DNA of 39,572 nucleotides from contig CAIPDP010000058.1 in the NCBI GenBank assembly GCA_903863845.1, positions 1-39,572 of the forward strand. The letters run 5' to 3'. Below the pieces are notes generated by a model that saw only the letters and a list, made by a program, of their open reading frames with translations, searched no databases and had not been told where the DNA came from. Origin of the DNA: an uncultured Mucilaginibacter sp. (GTDB lineage: Bacteria > Bacteroidota > Bacteroidia > Sphingobacteriales > Sphingobacteriaceae). The translations under genes were made by a program, and so were the position numbers. Shown here piece after piece: positions 33,781-39,572 of this stretch (positions are counted from its first letter, which is position 1; each line of letters opens with the position of its first letter).

Positions 33781-34371
33781 ATGATCATAACACCTGAGTT
33801 GCTTAGTTATTTCCCCGAGGTCTTTCCTGTTAAAGAAAGCAAAGCGCTTTTTGAAAAACTGACCAAAAATATCGCCTGGCGGCAGGAGTCCATCATTATT
33901 TTCGGCCGCAAAGTATTAACACCGAGGCTTACTGCCTGGCATGGAGATGCCGGAGCGGTTTATAAATATTCGGGCGTTTCGTTTGATCCTTTGCCATGGA
34001 CAGAAGAATTGCTCTGCATCAAATCAAAAGCTGAGGCCCTGGCCGGAACAACTTTCAACAGCGTATTACTCAACCTGTACCGCGATGGCAGCGACTCGAT
34101 GGGCTGGCATAGCGATGATGAACCCCAACTGGGCCGGGATCCGATCATCGCATCTGTCAATTTAGGCGAAGCCCGGCGTTTCGATCTGCGACTCAAAACC
34201 GAGCACCAGCAAAAACTACAGATACTGCTTGAAGATGGCTCCGTTTTGGTGATGAAAAGCGACCTTCAGCATTATTGGCAACACCAGGTTGCTAAATCGG
34301 CTAAAGTAAAGGGGCCACGTATCAATTTAACTTTCAGAACGATCAAAACACGATCAATGCCTGGTCGTTAG
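33781..34371 (+). CDS. AlkB-like alpha-ketoglutarate-dependent DNA repair dioxygenase
   Basis: The 196-residue protein has the iron site His110-x-Asp112 (GWHSDDE) and His168 (YWQHQVAK), and the 2-oxoglutarate-binding Arg180 and Arg186 (GPRINLTFR). LNLYRDGSDSMGWHSDDEP is diagnostic of the AlkB family, which removes methyl groups from 1-methyladenine and 3-methylcytosine by oxidation. The layout fits the short bacterial/ALKBH2-like branch. It is convergent with the GH2 gene, 18 bases away. Confidence 0.93.
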   Translation: MIITPELLSYFPEVFPVKESKALFEKLTKNIAWRQESIIIFGRKVLTPRLTAWHGDAGAVYKYSGVSFDPLPWTEELLCIKSKAEALAGTTFNSVLLNLYRDGSDSMGWHSDDEPQLGRDPIIASVNLGEARRFDLRLKTEHQQKLQILLEDGSVLVMKSDLQHYWQHQVAKSAKVKGPRINLTFRTIKTRSMPGR

Positions 34372-34389
34372 ACAAATTCTGCCAACTGA

Positions 34390-37035
34390 TCATTCAAAAC
34401 CAGCACCTTTCGCGGCGTCACTCGGACCAATATCCAAATTCCAGGCGCTGGTCACAAAGTAAGGCAGTATTCCTTCTGCGTCCTTATTGGCATACGTAAC
34501 CCTGATCACCCTGCTTTCACCGGGCGCCAGTTCGATGTAATTATCGCTGAAAATTACCGGCAGAATATCGTCTCCACGCTGGCCCTTCAAAGCGCGCAAA
34601 TGCACCTGGAAGGCTACTGTTTTCCCGGTATTGCTTATCGTTACATCATGAGATGTGCTGTCAGCTCCTTTAGCAGTTGAGTAAGATACTTTCAAAGCAG
34701 TCTTTGCAAGACTTTGCAATGCCGAAAAATCGGTGTAGGAAGTTTCTGGTGTGGTATACCATTTTGATTTCTTCCAGTTCAGCACGTCGGCTTTCTTTGA
34801 TAGCCAATACCAATTGATACTGTGTACCCGTCCCTGGGCATCGCTTAATTGCAATTTGAGGAAATAGGTGTCTGATAGCCCATATGTACCGGGTAAAGTA
34901 AAACATTTGGCTGTACCATCCGCGTCAACATCTACGGTGGCCACATTGGCATATTTTTGAGTCCCGTCCAGGTCGTAAATCGTTGCCTCTGCTTTTAGCC
35001 CGCTGAATTGTTGCAGCCAGGAGTTGATGATATCTACCTCATTATTGGCATAAGAATACAGGATATGCAGGGGCTCCATCGATTTCTTCATACCAAAATA
35101 GGTTCCCGCGGGGTATAAGTAATAATCATAGGTATGCCAGATAAGTCCCGGCCAGGGGTTACTCCCCATCCATTGTACAACCCCGGTTGCCGTATGGTAT
35201 TTATGCAAACCGTAGGCTTCCATCATCGCACGGTGAGCCTCGTAATTCTGTGCCTGGGCCTCAGCAATATATTGTTTGATATCGAGGGGTTTGCCATAGC
35301 GATTTTCAAGCGCGGTGTTAAATGTTTTAGTATTCCCAAAATTCATGGTGCCGCAATGGTAGTTCCATACGGAGGAAGTATACCAAAGCGAATCTTTAGG
35401 GATAAATTTGATCAGGCTTTCGTAAGGTGGTATCGAAGGGCCAGGCGATATTTCGGTTGCAAAGCTGTAGTTACCTCCTCCATATTGCTGGGTGGTATCG
35501 GTTTCCCAATACACAGGCGGTACCCATTCATAAGGACCGGCCATTTTAACGCCGCTAAAACCTGAAACTTTCGATTTACTGGCATCGGCGGTCGAAATTA
35601 TCGGGTTGGGCCATTTCAATGCCGCTTCAATATTCAGATATGAACGCTCAACTGTGGTATCACGTGGCGGCATATCGCTGCCATTCAGCCAAACCATCAG
35701 GCTGGGTTTATTGCGCAACCAATACATCACGCTACTATCAGAAGCCATCGCCACCTGGCGTTTGGCAACGTCCCAGTTTTCGGGGTATTGCCAGGCACCA
35801 CAGCACATCCAGCCGGTCATCACCAACAGACCATATTGATCGCAAAGGGCATAAAAATGATCGTCCTCCATTTTACCTTCCGAGCGAACAATATTCATGT
35901 TCATGTCGCGGTACAAGCGCAGTTCCTGTTCTTGTCTTTTAGCCGAGCGGCGCTGAAAAATATCCGGCGACCAGGCCGCACCACGCAGCATGATGGGCTT
36001 GCCATTGACAATAAATTCGCGCGAATGATCATCGATCAGTTTCGAAGTGATCTGGCGTATACCAAAATTTTCAGCGATGGTATTGCTGACCACATTGCCA
36101 CGTACCACGGATAATTCAATACGGTTTAAATCCTGTTTGCCATATTGCCATGGCCACCATATTTTAGGGTAATTGATGTTCAATACCGTGAATTCATTTG
36201 GCGTAAACGTTACATTGGCCACTTCTCCCGGACCCAGGTGCACGCTCTTTTCAAAAGTGATCTGTTCGTTGATCCTGCCTTTAACAATTACGTCCTGCGG
36301 ATTTTTTGAATAATTAGTTACCAGGGCATCCACGGTCAGATGCGCCACGGCTAGTGAGGGAAGATCGAAATTGGTGGTTACCAGCGGGTATTGGATGCCC
36401 ACTTTATCAAAAGTTCTCACTTCAATATCATTCACGATACCACCGTTATAATCGGGTGGATAATGGATCCAATCGGCATAATCTATGGCCAGATCGCCTT
36501 TTTGACGATTCGGGTTAAAAGGCCGCCTGATCTCAAGCGCCAGCACATTAACACCCACGGCTTTGATGTATTTGGTGATATCCAGGTCGATGATCCTGAA
36601 AGGACCTATGATCTTGTCAGAATCAGCAACCAGCTTGCCGTTGATCCACAAGTTTGCTTTGTAATTGATGCCATGCAGTTTTAGTATTACGTCTTTTCCT
36701 TTTTGTGAAACAGGCAAGCTAAACGATTTACGGAACCACCAGGGTTTATCTAAAGCCGGATCGTTCAGCTTTTGAAAATTGGTACCAAAAAACGGATCAA
36801 AATCATATACTTTATTCGCCAGCAAGCCAGCGATGATCGTCGTCGGGACACTAACCGGGTACCATCCTTTTGGTATAAAATTACTTTGCGATACCAGGCT
36901 ACCTGCCGAAGCATCTTTGGTTACCGATTGCATCTGCCAGCCGTCTTTCAGGATCAAACGGTAATTTTCGCTGTCCTGGGCGAATACCGTGGTAATAATG
37001 AGTGATAGTATGACTATCAAACCGAGCTTTTTCAT
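34390..37035 (-). CDS. GH2 glycoside hydrolase, exo-beta-D-glucosaminidase-like
   Basis: The 881-residue secreted enzyme has a signal peptide (MKKLGLIVILSLIITTVFAQ), a GH2 sugar-binding jelly roll (PWWFRKSFSLP, LKLHGINYKANLWINGKLV), an Ig-like domain and a TIM barrel with NIVRSEGKMEDDHFYALCDQYG. The proton donor region reads NGSDMPP with Asp454, in place of the Asn-Glu of beta-galactosidases; the nucleophile is probably Glu528 (FATEISPGPSIPP). Ser-Asp in place of Asn-Glu and the E-S/T-GP motif match the exo-beta-D-glucosaminidase (CsxA) branch, which cuts glucosamine from chitosan ends. The open frame extends to 37254, but the signal peptide fixes the start at 37035. It is downstream of a ROK kinase and a sugar transporter. 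Confidence 0.9.
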   Translation of the reverse strand: MKKLGLIVILSLIITTVFAQDSENYRLILKDGWQMQSVTKDASAGSLVSQSNFIPKGWYPVSVPTTIIAGLLANKVYDFDPFFGTNFQKLNDPALDKPWWFRKSFSLPVSQKGKDVILKLHGINYKANLWINGKLVADSDKIIGPFRIIDLDITKYIKAVGVNVLALEIRRPFNPNRQKGDLAIDYADWIHYPPDYNGGIVNDIEVRTFDKVGIQYPLVTTNFDLPSLAVAHLTVDALVTNYSKNPQDVIVKGRINEQITFEKSVHLGPGEVANVTFTPNEFTVLNINYPKIWWPWQYGKQDLNRIELSVVRGNVVSNTIAENFGIRQITSKLIDDHSREFIVNGKPIMLRGAAWSPDIFQRRSAKRQEQELRLYRDMNMNIVRSEGKMEDDHFYALCDQYGLLVMTGWMCCGAWQYPENWDVAKRQVAMASDSSVMYWLRNKPSLMVWLNGSDMPPRDTTVERSYLNIEAALKWPNPIISTADASKSKVSGFSGVKMAGPYEWVPPVYWETDTTQQYGGGNYSFATEISPGPSIPPYESLIKFIPKDSLWYTSSVWNYHCGTMNFGNTKTFNTALENRYGKPLDIKQYIAEAQAQNYEAHRAMMEAYGLHKYHTATGVVQWMGSNPWPGLIWHTYDYYLYPAGTYFGMKKSMEPLHILYSYANNEVDIINSWLQQFSGLKAEATIYDLDGTQKYANVATVDVDADGTAKCFTLPGTYGLSDTYFLKLQLSDAQGRVHSINWYWLSKKADVLNWKKSKWYTTPETSYTDFSALQSLAKTALKVSYSTAKGADSTSHDVTISNTGKTVAFQVHLRALKGQRGDDILPVIFSDNYIELAPGESRVIRVTYANKDAEGILPYFVTSAWNLDIGPSDAAKGAGFE

Positions 37036-37090
37036 ATATCTAACTATTTTTGGTATATCGTATAGGTATGTTATAAATCGCAGTAAACCC

Positions 37091-37936
37091 TTACTGCGCA
37101 TCATAATACAAGGCTGCTGCACCCAAAATGCCACTATTTTGCAGCGCCGAAACGTCGATACGGATACGTTCAATCGACTTGCTGTACATAAATGTTCTGA
37201 TCTGTTCCCACATGGTCTGCTGAAAATAATCATAGGCCATACGCACCGATCCACCTAAAATGATCAGTTCGGGGTCCAGCGAATACATCACCATTTTTAT
37301 GGCGTTACCGATGTGGGTACCCAGCTCAGCATAGAGCTCAAGGGCACGCTGATCGCCTTTTTGAGCCTGTTCGAATACTTTTGTACCGTCAAGTCCATAT
37401 ACATTTTGGAAGAAGGAACCGCTGGCATAGTACTCCAGGATATTGTCACGGTAATCAAGGCAGCCAAATTCACCGGCGCCACAGTTTTGGCCCGCATAAA
37501 GCTTTTTGTTGATGATCAGTCCTGCTCCCAGCCCTGTACCGAGGGTTAGCCCGATCATGGCATCGACACCTTTCCCTTTGCCAAAATGGTATTCGCCTAC
37601 GGCAAAGCAATTGGCATCGTTATTGACAAACACCGGGATATGATAGCGCTCTTCAATTAGCTTTTTCAGCGGCACTTCAACCCAGGATGGAATATACAGC
37701 ACATCATAAACGATACCCTGCTTTACATCCACTACGCTCGGAACGCCTATACCTATGGCAGCCACATCGTTCGTGATGAGTTTATCCACCACCTGGTAAA
37801 TATCATTCAGCACTTCTTCTACCGTACCATCGCTATGTATGCGCGCTGCTTCAATAAGCGAAAGCTCGCCGTCGACCACCACCGCTCCGCGCACATTGGT
37901 GGCGCCAAGGTCGATACCTATTACTTTGGTGCTCAT
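37091..37936 (-). CDS. ROK-family sugar kinase
   Basis: The 281-residue protein has the phosphate loop IGIDLGATNVRGAVV, the catalytic-aspartate region PVFVNNDANCFAVGEY (about residue 103) and GLTLGTGLGAGLI. It should phosphorylate a hexose or amino sugar. The usual zinc motif (CxCGxxGCxE) is absent: GAGEFG leads directly to CLDYRDN and the EYYASG segment, as in some Bacteroidota glucokinase-like ROK proteins. It overlaps the transporter gene by four bases and precedes the GH2 gene, so glucosamine or N-acetylglucosamine is a likely substrate. Confidence 0.9.
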   Translation of the reverse strand: MSTKVIGIDLGATNVRGAVVVDGELSLIEAARIHSDGTVEEVLNDIYQVVDKLITNDVAAIGIGVPSVVDVKQGIVYDVLYIPSWVEVPLKKLIEERYHIPVFVNNDANCFAVGEYHFGKGKGVDAMIGLTLGTGLGAGLIINKKLYAGQNCGAGEFGCLDYRDNILEYYASGSFFQNVYGLDGTKVFEQAQKGDQRALELYAELGTHIGNAIKMVMYSLDPELIILGGSVRMAYDYFQQTMWEQIRTFMYSKSIERIRIDVSALQNSGILGAAALYYDAQ

Positions 37937-39189
37937 GATGCTTTATCTTTTTTATTAAAAATAGTTTCGTTGGTGATGAGCGGTTTGGCCCAGAAACCGA
38001 TGCTTAGCATATACCCGAATGTAAGGTACAGAAAAGTCATACCGTAACGCAGGCCTATCAAATTACCAAGGCCTCCTATCAACACCTGTACCACGGCACC
38101 GCCAAAAATACCGGTCACCAAAATACCGGCAAATGAACCATGGTCTTCTTCTACCGAACTGAGTGCCAGCGAAAAAATGATGGGGTACATTACCGACATA
38201 AAAAACCCGGTAATAGAAAATGCATATAACGATACCTGCGCGCTTCCGAAAAGGCCAAGTGTTAAACAGATCATCGCCGGTATGGTGAACGAGATCAGTA
38301 ATTTCCGGCTATCCATCAATTTCAGGAGGACAAGCCCGATCAATCCACCGATCAGCATCAATCCCCAAAAATAGGCTACTGCATCAGCACCGGTGGTTTG
38401 CGGATCAAAATGATGGTATTCAAATAAAAACTGCGACATCCAATAGGATACCCCCTGTTCGGTGCCTACATAGCAGAAAAGAGCTATAAAATAAAGTACT
38501 ACTACAGGCTTTTTGAATAGATCGACATGGGTTTTCCAGGGTCCCGCTTTCTCGTCGTTTGCCAATTCAACCTTCGGAAATTTTGATACCAGGATAATGA
38601 CGAACATCAATAGCGCCATTACGGTGAACAGCCAGTAGAGCGATATCCAGGTAAGGTTTTGCGGTACCAATGGTTGCAGTAATGAAAATACACCCGCATG
38701 ATTTCCTTTATTCAGGTTAACCACCATATAGGAGTAAACCAGCGGACTTAAAAACGAAGCTCCGCCAAAGATCAATTGCGCCAATACCGAAGTGAAGGCA
38801 TAATTCTCGGCTCCGCCTGCTGTTCGTAACAATGGATTGATCACTACCTGCAGCATCGCCATGCCACAACCGATCAGGAACAGGGAAAGGATAGCTGTAA
38901 GATAATTAGGTTCAGCAGCTAATAAAAGTGATCCTAAAAAGGCCACGACAAAAGCCGCCACCATGATCTTTTTTTCGTTGTATTTCTGCACCAGCATGCT
39001 GGTGGGGATTGACATTACACCATAAGCAATAAAGAATGCAAAAGGCAGTACACCAGCCAACAGATCGCTCAGCTTAAAGTCTTTGATAAACTCCGGCGAA
39101 AGTGGCCCGATGACATTGGTAAGGAATGATATAACGAAGAACGTGAGCATGATCAATGCTACGATATAGTAATTCGGTTTACTTTTCAT
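37933..39189 (-). CDS. FHS-family sugar/proton MFS transporter (FucP/NagP-like)
   Basis: The 418 residues form about twelve membrane helices. Family signs are FVISFLTNVIGPLSPEFIKDF in helix 1, [23 protein letters not shown] in helix 4 and a C-terminal half with MSVMYPIIFSLALSSV. FHS transporters bring fucose, glucose or N-acetylglucosamine through the inner membrane. It is the first gene of a three-gene unit with a ROK kinase (four-base overlap) and a secreted glucosaminidase-like enzyme, which points to amino-sugar import. Confidence 0.9.
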   Translation of the reverse strand: MKSKPNYYIVALIMLTFFVISFLTNVIGPLSPEFIKDFKLSDLLAGVLPFAFFIAYGVMSIPTSMLVQKYNEKKIMVAAFVVAFLGSLLLAAEPNYLTAILSLFLIGCGMAMLQVVINPLLRTAGGAENYAFTSVLAQLIFGGASFLSPLVYSYMVVNLNKGNHAGVFSLLQPLVPQNLTWISLYWLFTVMALLMFVIILVSKFPKVELANDEKAGPWKTHVDLFKKPVVVLYFIALFCYVGTEQGVSYWMSQFLFEYHHFDPQTTGADAVAYFWGLMLIGGLIGLVLLKLMDSRKLLISFTIPAMICLTLGLFGSAQVSLYAFSITGFFMSVMYPIIFSLALSSVEEDHGSFAGILVTGIFGGAVVQVLIGGLGNLIGLRYGMTFLYLTFGYMLSIGFWAKPLITNETIFNKKDKAS

Positions 39190-39290
39190 GTTGGTTATTT
39201 GGCTTGCGAATGGTTAACTAATATCGTTAAAATTATGACATTATATAACTTATTGAAAAATTTTAAAAAGTTTTCATAAGCAGACCAAAT

Positions 39291-39315
39291 AAAAAAGCCC
39301 CAGATAAGTGGGGCT
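39291..39315 (-). terminator. Rho-independent terminator of the molybdopterin oxidoreductase gene
   Basis: Stem AGCCCC/GGGGCT (39296-39301 and 39310-39315) with an A run at 39291-39296 that gives a T run on the minus strand; about 22 bases after the stop codon. Confidence 0.88.
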
Positions 39316-39337
39316 CTACTTTATTATAATTAACAAC

Positions 39338-39572
39338 TCAGATAAGCTTATCCGGCGTAACCGGCAATTCGCGAATCCTCTTGCCCGTAGCATTAAAGAT
39401 AGCATTAACTACGGCCGGCGCAACGCCAATCGTAGCAATTTCGCCCATACCTTTGGCACCCATCGGGTTTAAGTAGGGGTCGGGTTTATTGACAAAAAGG
39501 GCCTCCACTTGTGGGATATCCGCCTGAACCGGCACGTGATAGTCGACAAAATTATTGTTGATCAGACGCCCG
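39338..39572 (-). CDS. Molybdopterin-binding xanthine dehydrogenase/aldehyde oxidase subunit, C-terminal end (5' part outside window)
   Basis: The minus-strand frame is open to the window edge and reads NNNFVDYHVPVQADIP, then NPMGAKGMGEIATIGVAPAVVNAIFNATG and a stop. GAKGMGE with its glutamate is the active-site region of the molybdenum hydroxylase family, in which the glutamate acts as base. Only about 78 residues are present. It is probably the large subunit of an aldehyde oxidase-like enzyme, with its iron-sulfur subunit outside the window. Confidence 0.9.
   Translation of the reverse strand, partial: GRLINNNFVDYHVPVQADIPQVEALFVNKPDPYLNPMGAKGMGEIATIGVAPAVVNAIFNATGKRIRELPVTPDKLI

Noticed and set aside
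37036..37254. N-terminal extension of the GH2 gene
   Set aside because: The extension overlaps the ROK gene and reads as a non-native sequence; a standard signal peptide begins at 37035.

Overview
The window looks like a chromosomal segment of a Bacteroidota member, most likely a Sphingobacteriaceae species close to Mucilaginibacter or Pedobacter. The evidence is the family set (a DUF4270 lipoprotein, a short CarB, an FHS sugar transporter, AsmA, NHL lipoproteins), A-rich weak ribosome binding sites, several TTG starts, and promoters of the Bacteroidota type (TTG about 19 bases before TAnnTTTG). No rRNA, tRNA or CRISPR array was seen.

Layout. 1-2.3 kb: the 3' part of radA converges on an NHL-repeat lipoprotein. 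2.5-5.4 kb: carB, without the allosteric domain. 5.8-8.2 kb: panC-panD plus a TonB-C protein, divergent from a one-domain glycogen-synthase-like protein and a DUF4270 lipoprotein (8.3-10.6 kb). 10.7-12.5 kb: glmS.

12.49-16.19 kb: a 3.7 kb mobile element sits in the last codons of glmS. The element rebuilds the glmS stop, and the original glmS terminator is stranded at its far end. It encodes a large serine recombinase, a small serine recombinase, a small HTH-like protein, a putative passenger membrane protein, a frameshifted small ORF and a candidate structured RNA. Its core genes have almost no GpC dinucleotide: the 1320 bp recombinase gene has none, so its 439-residue product has no alanine, while CpG is common. 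In the reconstructed circular form a minus-strand reading frame runs unbroken through attP, so integration would split it. This is the most unusual part of the window.

16.3-21.4 kb: an oxidative-stress and redox group: oxyR with OxyR-box-like sites around its -7 element, a 2Fe-2S flavodoxin-type reductase, a quinone-reductase-like MDR protein and sodA, followed by tadA and csaA. Near-identical inverted intergenic repeats flank the minus-strand genes. 21.4-24.0 kb: a likely four-gene signalling operon (unknown protein, membrane protein, histidine kinase, LuxR-type regulator). 24.2-28.1 kb: glpD-glpK-glpF for glycerol uptake and oxidation. 28.2-32.3 kb: AsmA-family protein and a YycJ-like MBL hydrolase. 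32.6-34.4 kb: small secreted protein, YceH, AlkB. 34.4-39.2 kb: a GH2 exo-glucosaminidase-like enzyme, ROK kinase and FHS transporter that fit an amino-sugar utilisation locus. The window ends in the 3' part of a molybdopterin-binding oxidoreductase gene.

All family calls come from reading motifs by eye; no database search was made.
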